Shown: positions 1-10,713 of the stretch, piece after piece | Layout: each line of letters begins with the position of its first letter | Position numbering within the stretch: the stretch's first letter is position 1 | Source of the DNA: Carya illinoinensis | Lineage: Eukaryota > Streptophyta > Magnoliopsida > Fagales > Juglandaceae | Assembly (NCBI RefSeq): GCF_018687715.1 | Contig: NC_056760.1 | Coordinates: forward strand, 6,175,501 to 6,239,500 | Direction of reading: 5' to 3' | DNA: 64,000 nucleotides | Position numbers and translations under genes: made by a program | Notes under the pieces: model-generated | Database searches by the model: none | What the model was told of the DNA's origin: nothing | The model's input: the letters and a program-made list of their open reading frames with translations, nothing else

Positions 1-341
1 GTTTTATTGAAATAGATCCCTTGGTTTCCAGATTTTCTTCTTATTGCCTTTGCTCCATAATGGCCGAGTCAAGCAATCATCAATATGTTCTGATCTAGAA
101 AAGGGGAACAAGATCAGCTTGCCCTTGTAGTATTTTGTGCCATACCACCCTTTTCCCACCCTTTTCCCCTGCATTGCACAGTATGCATGTGAATTTATTT
201 GCTGCTCGTAAGAGATATATGGACAACTGCTGTGTCTTCTTTTTAGCATGGGAAATGGGAAAGAACAACAGCTAATAATTGGGTTTTATTTTTTACAGAT
301 GCACTTTGGGTTGGATGGATCACACCCGCTTGATTTATATG
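1..341. other. Unassigned window edge
   Basis: No recognisable gene. A minus-strand open frame of about 81 codons ends in TAA at 4-6 and is lysine- and arginine-rich, but it matches no family I know. It could be the last exon of a gene lying mostly outside the window, or chance. Nothing else was seen here. Confidence 0.3.
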
Positions 342-600
342 GATGGATTTAATGTATTTTTCCAGCTTGAATGTAAATCCACAAAAAAATACAGGTTGAA
401 TGTAAACCAGTAATTATTTAGTGGGTTTAATGCATTTTTCCAGCTTGGATGTAATCCAGTAATTATTTAGTGGATTTAATGCATTTTTCAGCTTGTATGT
501 AATCGAGAAATTTTTTTTGACACCATTTAATGTATTTTTCCAGGTGGATACAATCCAAGTTTAATTTTACTTGATCTAATGTATTATTTAGTGGCTTGAA
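342..600 (+). repeat. Degenerate tandem repeat, about 60-bp unit
   Basis: A phrase of the form TTTAATGYATTTTTCCAGCTTG followed by ATGTAATCCAG and AATTATTTAGTGG recurs four to five times with substitutions and small indels. The spacing is about 55-65 bases. It is a decayed minisatellite with no coding potential that I trust. Confidence 0.6.
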
Positions 601-1189
601 TGTAGTCCTGACATTGAATTTGCATTGGTTGAAATTAACGAGAGCAGCATCAAAAGGAGAGTATTTTCGGTTCTCAGGTTGTATGCCAGTAGCTTTTTAT
701 TTCCAAATGGATGGGCATGCCACCATGCATGCATATATTATGAGTTTACAAGAACCAAAATCAAACAGGAAAATAACTTTTCACAGGCTGCCAAAGTTTA
801 CGGGTTCCCTCAAGAACCTTTCCTGTAAGAAAAGGAAAGGGAAAAAACAATAGAAGAGGAAAAAATGCTCTGTATTGTATATTGATCAATAATAAATTGA
901 TGAATGTTTTGTACAAAGGCAACCATATATATACACATGGCTACATGGCCAGCTGCCTGCAGACAGCACACAAAAGTACCACCTATTCCATTACTAACAA
1001 TAAAAGGCAGAACAAAAGGTATTTGTACAATTCCAACAAATGGGACAAAAATAGAAAGTGGAAAGGCATGCAATGACTATTCTGGTGCGCCTCCATGCAG
1101 ATCATCCAGAGCAAACAAAAGACATGTAGAAGCAGAGGCATATTGTAGGTCTTCAAGACTTGTAGTAGCAGCATGAGCAGAGTGAGCAG
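601..1189. other. Spacer with possible LTR remnant
   Basis: No gene was recognised. Read on the minus strand, 870-945 has a TATATATA stretch followed by a direct repeat-like run (CATTCATCAATTTATTATTGATCAATA). This resembles the promoter/R region of Copia LTRs, but I could not find LTR ends or a target duplication. Several overlapping short frames here are not credible genes. Confidence 0.25.
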
Positions 1190-1351
1190 AGTGCTACAAT
1201 ATTTCCATCTGCCGATCGAGCCCTGGTCTTGATGGACATATCAAGATAGACATTACAGCTTTCACTTCCCCCCTATGTGCCATGGTCAACTCCACAAATC
1301 TCTTAGCGATGCTGTCTATAAATCTTAGCCTTCCATTGTCAGCCAACAAAA
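1190..1351 (-). pseudogene. Exon fragment of mitochondrial ATP synthase OSCP/delta subunit, decayed
   Basis: Translating the minus strand from 1351 gives a stretch containing ADNGRLRF..IAKRFVELTMAHRGEVKAV, the conserved region of the plant mitochondrial F1Fo ATP synthase OSCP (delta) subunit. It starts straight after a TTTTAG acceptor-like sequence, so it looks like a genomic exon rather than a processed copy. After GEVKAV the frame shifts, and the next recognisable part is DMSIKTRAR from the extreme C-terminus. About 50 residues are therefore missing between them. A stop follows at about 1194. No other OSCP exon was seen nearby, so this is a dead fragment. The family call rests on remembered conserved residues. 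Confidence 0.6.
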
Positions 1352-2745
1352 CTAAAATAATTTATAAAGGATTACACTAATTACAAGCATTTAGCTTTTA
1401 TTGGAAAAGAATTCAATAAAGCTACAGTCATCAAAAGATATTAACTAAAATAAAGAAATAAAACTAAACATCAATGAATCAAGAAAATAGATCAAATGAA
1501 TACAAATTGAATATACCCAAACCCTTCTATGGTGAGAGACACGGAATAATGGACATAATCATCAATTTAATTTTTAAGCCCAACCACACAATGAGAACAC
1601 CAACACTACCCTTTCCCCATAGTAACAACAACAATTGTTACTGCTAATATTGGATATGGTATGCAAGAAGCAGCAGAAAATCCAAATTATCATAGCATAA
1701 TGAATATGCAAAAGATATTGTGAAAAAGTCATTCACTTGAGGTAGCGACTACATGACCCTTTCTTCATGCAAAAAGAAAAGAAAAAAAAAAAACCAAATA
1801 ATGACAAGATAAGGTGATGTCCCAAGGCAACCTTGAATAACCTAGGACGTACGTCAAAACCCAAATCTGTTTTGCCACTAAGGCCCCTTCTGCCCAGAAA
1901 GAAATGGGAAACGGGGAAAAAATCATATCAATGAAATTTTTTTGTATAAGTTGAGGCACTGGTTTATGCCAATATAAATCAACTAAATCACCGTCACCTC
2001 CAACACTTGGCTAAAATCCCCTTTTGCTACGGTTAGGTTAATCTAACAACCAATTAGTAGCCTGCGTACACGAAGATTTATTTAGACATCAAACCAAGGA
2101 AAGGATAAAATGTGAGATAACCACAAGTTAAATAACAACACCATCCAATATCATTACACGAGACAATTCCCAACTCTCCTCACTGCAACCACATGAAAGC
2201 AAAATGTATCCACCAAATGAAATCCGTTTACAAAAATAATCTATCAGATCAAAACCAAACATACCCATGAAACACTCCACATCCCAAGTCAGCATTCGAA
2301 AGAGAGAGAGAGCTCTGAGGGAAATCGAAGTCACAAGAATCAGAGAGAGAGGTCTGAGGGAAATCGAAGAGGGTTAGGGTTCCTGCTTCTTGAGATCTGA
2401 GAAAGGGGAAATGAAATGGGAGAGAGAGATACGAGGGAAGCACGAAGTCATGAGAATAGAATAGAGGGAATTTGAACAAAAAAGAAAACGATGTCGTATT
2501 AATTTTATGCCACGTAGGACACGGGGCCGCGGCGGGGTTATATCGCGGGGGTACATAGCATTTTTCTTTTAATTTTGAGTAAAGTTAAATATACTTTTAA
2601 AATGTAAAAGGGTGTTGAAGTTCAACCGGTCTTAAATGGGCAGTGTCATATTTTAAAGTCTTCAAAAATAATATAGAAAAATTTATTCACACTTATTAAC
2701 CTTTCACATATAGGAAACTTGATTTTCATCCTAAAAGTACGAAAT
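1352..2745. other. Intergenic, no gene seen
   Basis: AT-rich sequence without a coding region I can support. Around 2300-2440 the strand carries several GAGAGAGA and GGGAAATCGAAG repeats, a short degenerate duplication reminiscent of a 5' UTR but with no downstream reading frame. Confidence 0.4.
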
Positions 2746-2749
2746 TTAA

Positions 2750-2925
2750 GGTGTTTATAGATGAGATAAGATGGATTGAAATAAAAATTTAAATTTAAAT
2801 AAAATATTATTTTTTTAATATTATTTTTTATTTTAAATTTTGAAAAAATGAAATTTTTGATTTTATTTTATAAAAAAATTATAATGATAAAATCGAATGA
2901 GATATAAAACAATCGAAACTTAAGA
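2750..2925 (-). repeat. AT-rich MITE-like element, copy 1
   Basis: An AT-rich block of about 175 bases beginning GATGAGATAAGATGG and ending near AATCGAATGAGAT. The same architecture recurs, mostly in the opposite orientation, at about 23705, 37795, 48555 and 49315. It begins and ends with ATGAGAT/ATCTCAT-like words around an AATAATATTTTATTTAAT core. No coding capacity. Boundaries are approximate. Confidence 0.5.
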
Positions 2926-3169
2926 CTGAATTTGGGCAATAAGAAGTGTTGAGAATAGTAATAAAAAATACTAATAAAATTTTAAATAATAAAAATAAAT
3001 AAATAAAAAATAAGAATAAAAAAATAAAAAATGATAATAAACATTGAGTTACTTTCTATACCCAAACACTTTAGCTGAGGTAAATAGAGCTCAGGCTGGT
3101 GACAAAAATTTGGTCTGCAGGCCAAGTTTGAGCCTTAGGGCACTCCTAATGGCTATTGTAAAATAGATG

Positions 3170-3171
<2 letters not shown>

Positions 3172-3215
<44 letters not shown>

Positions 3216-4310
3216 GTGAATCCATTCATCATAATGAAGTTACAAATGTGACTTATTAATACAGAAAAATTTTGACTATAAGTCAACCTACGCATCTGCT
3301 CTAGAGTACCCCCGCACACGAAATAGCGGATATTGTCTTAACTTCTAAACCTCTCCGAAGAGAGAAAACACTCTGTATAAAACAAAATGACCAACCCCTC
3401 TAACCTTCTAAGAAGGTGGATTAAGGGACACCACTGTTTTGGACAATAAATCCAAAAGCGTACTCCTAATTTATCACTAACAGAATAACATATAAACGAC
3501 ACTACCATACAAAACCAGACCACCACAGAAACCGAGCAGCAACGAGAACCCGGCGGCACACCCACCCCAGACGACGACATCAGGAGCCCAAGCACAGCAT
3601 GAATACCCAGCTCGCGTGCAGACCACAGAACCTCCATCAGAAGTTGGCCGTACGTCCACTGGCCGTAACACCGACTGCCTTTCTCCATAGCACAAGCCCT
3701 GGGTTGTGTCCGGTCAAAAATCCCCATCACCTGCTCGATTTAAAACAAGTAATACAAAACAAAACCCAGAAAAACACTGACTGATGGACGAACGAAAACC
3801 AAAAAAATAAGTAATACAGACGGAAGAAAACAAAACAAACCAGTGGTGCGTGCAATGCAACCACTCTTAGAGGGGGTCCGACGGTCGTTCGATGATCACC
3901 CGGAGTCTTAGGAGCCAGAAAAGCCAGGTTTTGAGTGGGCGGGTGGCTCCCTGGTGGTGTGTGACAGCTAAGCTCTGGTTCTGTCCAAGACTCCGTCCCG
4001 CACGTGCAGGCTACTCTCCCTCCCTTCTGGCGCCGCGTTCGGTGGTCTTGAAAATCGGCAGTTGGCCAACACTTTGGTGGGTTGTGTGTTAACGGTCGGT
4101 GGCTGGAAACGGTCCCACTGGAACTCTCCTCCTTTATTTACATGAAAATACACAAAAATCCAAAACAAAAGGAAAAATGAACACAGAAACAGCAAATAAA
4201 GAGAAAAGAAGGGGGAAGGGAGGAGGGGGGAGGAGTCGAAGCTCCCACCCCCGTCGATCGATCTGGTCTGTTAGGATTTTTTGGAGGGAGAACTGAGGGT
4301 TTTTTTGGAG
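3172..4310 (-). mobile_element. LINE-like (L1 type) truncated insertion with poly(A) tail
   Basis: On the minus strand this block ends in a run of 41 A (T at 3172-3212), preceded by sequence typical of a LINE 3' untranslated end (TTCATTATGATGAATGG just before the tail). The far end, at about 4200-4310, is rich in CCTCC, like a LINE 5' UTR. No reverse-transcriptase or endonuclease motif is visible between them, so it is an internally deleted, non-autonomous copy. A target-site duplication was not identified and the 5' boundary is approximate. A 130-codon frame at 3338-3730 (minus) lies inside it and has no domain I recognise. Confidence 0.45.
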
Positions 4311-4315
4311 GGTTC

Positions 4316-5309
4316 TAGTTACTAAAAAGGCTTACACTAGATTTTTTTTTTTTTTTAAATATAAATGAATGTGTTCAAAAGAGGCTTCTATTAGATTATG
4401 TAATTTATTTCTAGTGTACATTTTGCTACAGTACCTCTTCCACATTTATAGAATACCTTTCACATTTTATAAATTTTCAATTTATTTCTCTTTCTACTTT
4501 TTACTCTTTATTCATTTTTTTATTTTCTACTTTTTACTTTATTTGAAATGAATAAAATATATTAAAAAGTATAATATTAAAATAATATGAAAAAAAATAA
4601 ATAAACTGATATATAGTATATTATAAAAATTAGTATGTAAAATAATAAAAAATATATTTTAATAATATATTTTAAAAGATAGAATGAAGAATCTATTCTG
4701 AGTGCTCTAAGATCCGTACCATATTTCATTGATGATCTGAGGGCCCATGCATTGGCTCGATAGTTTATTTTATTTTTCTTAAATGAAGTCAAAATACACT
4801 ATGGTCCGATGTATCGTCCTATAAGCGTTTAACATTTTCCTTTTCTTAAACAAATTTCTTGGGTTTTCACTTTGATTGGGCCCATATCAAAAGATACGTT
4901 GTCGTGTTCTCTTATGCGACGAGGGGCACGCTAGGAATTTCGACTAATGCCGCTTATAGTTATGGAATATATAAATACAGTAAAATTGTTTAAAAAATAA
5001 AAATTATTATTAATTTTTTTTTTTTTTTTATACAAATTTTATACTAATTTATTTTTTAAAAATAATTATACGATATTTGCATATTATGTAACTATCATTT
5101 TCTAGAAATTCACCTACTTTTGTTTTAGAAGGACTTGCTGATTTTATAGTGATATTGTTTCAAAACAACTTATGCATGGATGGGCCCAATAGAACTCTTT
5201 TATCAAATTATTAAATTCATCTCAATTCAATATTTTTTTATATATTAAATTTATAATATTTTTCAACTCAATATATATTTATATGCAGGATCTACAATTT
5301 TTTTAAACT
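4316..5309. other. Intergenic, no gene seen
   Basis: AT-rich sequence with poly-T/poly-A tracts. Nothing coding or structural is supported. It ends at the left boundary of the large LTR element, with the 5-base flank AAACT at 5305-5309. Confidence 0.4.
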
Positions 5310-5618
5310 TGTTATATCCTGTTTTTACATGTATTTTCACTGAATGAGTATTTTAATTTAATTAAAATATTGGTTCTTTTATTTTAAATTATCGTATTTC
5401 AATTGAACTTATTTAGCTGTGAAAATTATTTTGTATGACTTTCTTAATATTAATTATCGTTTTGAGTTTAAATTGCTATTTAAATTATTTAAATTTATTT
5501 TTGGATTTAAAAGTTTGTTGTTAGTTTTTACTAGTTAAGTTAGATGTTGTGTTTAAATTATTTTATTCAATTTATAGCTTTTAAGATTGTTTTCATTAGA
5601 TCAATTCTGGATCTCACT

Positions 5619-5735
5619 TCTTTCTTTTCCTTTTTTCTTTTTCCCTTTTTCTTTTTCTCTTCTTTTTCTTTTCTCTTTTTCTTCTTTCCTTTTTCTTCCT
5701 TTTCTTTCTTTTTCCTTTCTTTTTCCCTGCTTCTC
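5619..5735 (+). repeat. Polypyrimidine tract in 5' LTR
   Basis: More than 110 bases of almost pure C/T (CTTTTCCTTTTTTCTTTTTC...), repeated in the 3' LTR at about 13913-14030. It generates spurious low-complexity frames (Phe/Ser/Leu on plus, Lys/Glu/Arg on minus) that are not genes. Confidence 0.8.
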
Positions 5736-5957
5736 TAACGAGCGACCCAGCACCCTTCCCCTCCCTCTTTGTCCGTTTTTTGTGCCGCCGTCAGCCCTCC
5801 GTACAGTGCACCGCCCCCACCAGTCGACTCCCCTTTGGCCGGAGATCACCTCCCTCAATTTTCAGGCCAACCCGTACAGCTGTTAGCCGCCACACACGGC
5901 TGGAAGTCGCGGCACCCTTTCCTTCCAGCTCCGCCGTGCGCCACCCTTTGTCATCGT

Positions 5958-8900
5958 TGTAACAGCCCGCTAGAAATTCAATTGTGAAATTTCTATTAAC
6001 TTTAGGAACCTCGTGAAGACCCCATAAGTTTTCACAAATCCATTAATCGTATAGGTTTTTGTCTAACTACATAGTTAATGTTATTATTTACTATGATATC
6101 AGAAGTGTATTTTTAATTATTGGAGATAGTTAGAAGTGTCAAAATGTATTATGGTTTGTGCATTAGACTCGGAGGATTATTTAAGGTCTTATGGCGCAAT
6201 AATATTCTTTCATATTTTCGGACAAAACGTCTGTTCAAAACTGTAGATATTATTGGATAAAAATATCTTAAGCTAATTTTGTGGATATTATTAGATAAAA
6301 ATATTTTAAGCTAATTTTGTGGATATTATTGGGTAAAAATATCTTGAATTGATTTTTGTAGATATTATTAGGTAAGAGAGTCCTACACTCCACTCTCACT
6401 CCGGGTAAGAGAATCCTACACTTAACTCTCACTTTAGGTAAGAGAGTCCTACACTTAACTCTCACTCCAGCCTCATCTCTTCTATATCTCATCCATAAGT
6501 ATCTCCAGCCACCTCTCCCCACGAAATTATTTTCATTTATACTTTCCATTAAAAGAATATCAAACACACTCTCTCAGACAGCTTTTAGGAGTTCTTTTGC
6601 ATGCCAATTTTGAAACTTTTGTAAATATTTTATCATAAAGTCTCCTTCATATAAGTTGTTCCTTTTTTAGTCTAGTTTACGTGGATATCTTATTTGTCCC
6701 ATTTGAAAATCATTTTGTCAGTAAAATATTATGTAAACTATAGAAAGGTCATTCTGGAAGATAAACTGGAGAATATGTTATAGTTTTGAGTTTTTGACCA
6801 AGCTAATGGATAGATATTGGTCCGAAATTTTTATGGAGTATTGTTAACATGTATATATGACTATTTGTTGAGGATTTTTGCATGATTAAAGGTTTTGATG
6901 AAATATTTTCTTAGATTTAGAAACTTAGAAACTGGAAGAGGAAAAACAGTTTCTGTTTTGAGAAAGTTTAACTCTTTGGTGGTCTAAACCTATAACAATG
7001 ACTTTGATAATTTTATTGGAGGATTCTAAGCATCTTATATACATGTTATATTATTATTTTGAAGATATTTGATATTAGTTTCAAAGATATGAAATTTTAT
7101 GCAAAGAGATATTCAGATAAGCCAAAGTGTGGATGTTCTTGACTAAATTTATGTTTTGGTTAATTTTTAACCAGGTGATATTGAATTAGAAGCTTATACC
7201 TGTTTTAGGATATCTTTTTAAACCATGTGATGGTTTGGTTTGAAGATCACATATTTATAAGTCATAGATCAAAAGGTTGATCAAAACAAGTCGGAAACAA
7301 AAATCAATAGAAATAGCATATAGAAATTTCGGCCCTATGGAGTTTTAATAGTTGTGATTATTTTTAAATTTTTCTAAATTGATATTTGAATTGAGGATAA
7401 AATTTACATGATGCATGTAAATTTTGGTGACTTTTGGAGTTAGTATGCAAAATCCTTAAGTTATGGGTAAAACGGTCATTTTCTTACATGTAGAGAGTAA
7501 AATGAAAATTTTACTCTTTAAGTTAGTATTTTATATATTTTAATTTATTAGTGATTTAGTGCTAACTTTTAGAATCACTAATTACAGTTCCTCGTGATCG
7601 CGCTTAAAGTTTTATAAGAAACGCGGAGATCGAGGTAAGTTAGCTTTTAACTTACTAGCAGTCTACTGTGTATGCGTGCTAAGTAAAGGAACTACAGTGT
7701 ATGTATGTGTGTTATCATATATGTCATGCCATGCCAAGTTATCACGTAATTGTCTATTATACATAATTTATTCTGTCATCAATTTTTATCTGTTACATAA
7801 TATATTCTGTCATGTATTACTGTACCTTACAAGTACGTCATGCTAAGTATACCATCTATTACATGTATGTCAAGTCATGTAATATTACTGTTGCAAGTAT
7901 GTCATGTTAAATATGTTGTCTATTATATGTTATGCCATGTTACGAAATGTTTATATCTCAAGTTGGTCATGTATTTCAAGCTATGTTAAAGTCACGTTAT
8001 GTTACGTCAGGGCTTCAGTCATTTCGTATTCCAGTCACGTTTCATCTTAATTACTTATGTATGGGGTCACAGCAATTGTGACGCATACACTACGTGAGAC
8101 ACAGCAATTGTGACACGTAGAATACATGGGGCTACAACAACTATGGAGTATGTATTTAAGCAGTTAAAGAATAAGTTTCCGTAGAATACATGGGCCACAA
8201 CAACTGTAGAGTATGTATTTACACGTAAAATACATGGGGCCACAACAACTGTGAAGTATGTATTTACACGTAGAATACATAGGACCACAACAACTGTGAA
8301 GTATGTATTTTTCATGTTAAGTCAAGTTTCAGATCAAGTTCATGTCAAGTCAAGTTCAGTTCATGTTTCAATTTAAGTTATGTCAATTATGCTATGTTGT
8401 ACGCCAAGTTATGCTTAAATTACTTATGAATTTGATTATGCACTTATACTTTTACTGTTATCTATGCATCATTAGCTTGTGTGGAAGTTTTTTATTAACT
8501 TACTGAGATTTGTAATCAAATCTCATTTTGGTAGTCCCAACTACCATTCCCCCCGAATGGTAGATCTTGTTACAGGATCTGAGGAGAATCAGAAGCTGAT
8601 CAACTAGACACAGTTGACTAAGCGACGGTGTGACGTCAATGTTAATATAGTAGTTAACGTAAATTACTACTTGTACAATGGAGTTGCATCTCTAGTACTT
8701 TTTGGATCATAACCATTTTGGACTAGTGTTGTGATCTGTTCAATGGGTCTTTATGCATGAAGTATGTTTTAAGCATTTAGGATATTTTCAATTTGGTGCA
8801 TAGTATTGCTAAAGAAAAAAAAAATTATCCGCTGCAAATATTGCATAATGTTAGATGCATGTTAGGAACATTGCATCTTATATGTCATGAACGGGGGCAG

Positions 8901-8971
8901 GTAACCTTGTGTTGCATGTCTCGACGCTTCAAATGTCCGTCCGATCCCAAACGAAATTTGAGGGCATCACA
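5958..8971 (+). mobile_element. Nested 3.0-kb solo LTR (copy A)
   Basis: Begins TGTAACAGCCCGCTAG and ends AGGGCATCACA. It interrupts the 5' LTR of the larger element, whose uninterrupted counterpart is at about 14250. Flanks are ATCGT (5953-5957) and ATCGC (8972-8976), a 5-base target duplication with one change. No internal retroelement domain lies between the ends, and a near full-length relative (copy B) lies at 42795-46286, so both are best read as solo LTRs of one long-LTR Gypsy-like family. It lacks about 370 bases that copy B has around 44100-44470. Confidence 0.75.
8115..8312 (+). repeat. 45-bp minisatellite inside solo LTR copy A (about 4 units)
   Basis: The unit is roughly ACACGTAGAATACATGGGGC followed by CACAACAACTGTGGAGTATG and TATTT. 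About four imperfect units are seen here against about six in copy B (45275-45598). Confidence 0.7.
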
Positions 8972-10701
8972 ATCGCCGTTGCGTCTATTTTCTTCCCCAC
9001 CCACCAGCGACCTCACCCATATATTTTCAGCCCCCCCAAACGCCACTGTTAACTACTACAAACGCTACCCAAGCCGCACGGTTTTGTGCTCCCCGCGCCA
9101 CCGTGCCTCCACTGTTGGCCACCACTTCTTTACCACATCATCACCGGCATCCCAGCTACCTAACCCACCCAACCGCAGCTCCGATCCGTCATCGGTGAAG
9201 CTCAACCAACCCACTTTCCGTTTTGGGCATTTTGGCCTTCCACCACCACCCACGACCAACTCTCACTTCCACTAGTTTCATAAATACCTCTAAGCCATTC
9301 TCTATCAATTTCAAGTCTTGATTAGTCCCCATTCAAAAGTGGGTATTTTACAACCCACGACCACAGTACTTTTGCACTGTTACGTTACTTTTCTTCCGCC
9401 TTTTGCAGTTTGTTGATCCTCCGAAAATTTTTATATAGCGCTGTAAGTATTTTTTTTCTAAACTTCATTTTAGATTTAAATATATTATTGCTTTTACAAT
9501 AAATTTATTGACTGGTTGGTTAATTCTAGACTGAGTTCGAGGAGTCGAAGGTCTGATGGATTGAAGACGGAGTTGTTTGGTTATTGTTGATGTTGAGTTT
9601 TGTTGGTTAAATTGTATCTTGAGGTGTGCATTGCATGGTGCATTCATATGCATGTATTAAATTGAGAAAAGTTAGTTTTATCAGTGTAAATGAATTTTCG
9701 GGTGCGTGTGTATCACGACCCCAAACCGGGATGGGGTATTATCTCGGTGGAGCTCCTCTAGTCACTCGGGAGTGGATAATCCCGAGTGACATTCCCTAGG
9801 TTGTTGCTGGGCAACGACCGGATCACATGATACGATAATGCTGTCGTGTCGATTCCGTGATCCCTAGGCTGGCGGGGACTAGAGCATGGTCTGGTCCAGG
9901 TACGCGCTGGGCGCGAGACTGGGCATCGCTCGTTCAAATGTCACATGCATAGTCGTTACCTGCGATGTAGCACAGGAGCCAGAGTGTGCGGATGATCTCT
10001 ACGAGAGATCATGGTGCATGCAATAAATTGGAACTGGTTTTGGATACTGGATACGGGCCATTTTCTGAAAAATTGGTCAGGTTTTGTATGAGGTTATTAT
10101 GATCCATTTTCTGAAAAAAATTGTGGTTTTCTTGGTTTGAGCCATTATCTGGGATAATGACAATGATTTGTTTTAAATGATATGTTTTAGGCTAAACTGA
10201 GATTTTGGCGTGCGTGAAAAAATGTGGATCTATGGTATATGTGTATTTGACATCTTTTCATGCATATTGTTAAGTTTAATATATTTTATCTTATAGCGTT
10301 TGGATTATTATTTACTTGCGACACTATTTTTGGTACTGTAGATTTTGATGCAAAGGTTGAGGAGGAGAATGTTGAGCCTAAGGAGACGGCTCCGCCGGAT
10401 TATTGACTTGGAATCCTTTATGTTATAAGTTATCTCTACTAGTTTGTATGTCTTGTAATTTGGTTTGAAACGATATTTGAGACTTGTAATATTTTATTAT
10501 ATGTGATTTAAACGAGTTTGTATTTAAACAAAAATTCTGGTACTTAGTTATAAAACTTTTATTATCCGCTGCATGATTTTATTGTATATTTGTTGCATGT
10601 ACACACTTGACACTTGGCGATGAGATTTATGACCCGTGTTGTCATCATCCTGATGCCTCAATTTCCACGTGTTCGTACATGGGAGTTAGGGGCGTCACAG
10701 G

Positions 10702-10713
10702 TGGTATCAGAGC
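10702..10713 (+). other. Primer-binding site (initiator tRNA-Met)
   Basis: TGGTATCAGAGC, two bases after the end of the 5' LTR. It is the standard complement of the 3' end of initiator tRNA-Met and fixes the element as plus-oriented. Confidence 0.85.

Larger units (their letters stand above)
5310..10699 (+). repeat. 5' LTR of the LARD-like element (interrupted)
   Basis: It aligns by eye with 13587-16011 throughout, including the pyrimidine tract (5620-5735 against 13910-14025), a C-rich block, and the shared TATCACGACCCCAA region (9712 and 14976). A nested solo LTR with its 5-base duplication occupies 5958-8976. Without it the LTR is about 2.37 kb, close to the 2.43-kb 3' copy. Substitutions are frequent, so insertion was not recent. 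Confidence 0.8.

Noticed and set aside
4..249. 81-codon minus frame at the window edge as a gene exon
   Set aside because: Basic composition, but no recognised domain and no clear splice context; kept only as an unassigned edge.
8115..8312. Regular repeats as a CRISPR array
   Set aside because: Units are contiguous with no unique spacers and lie in a plant LTR; it is a minisatellite.
8793..9275. 160-codon plus frame rich in Pro/Ser
   Set aside because: It crosses the border between the nested solo LTR and the host LTR, so it is a chance frame in repeat sequence.
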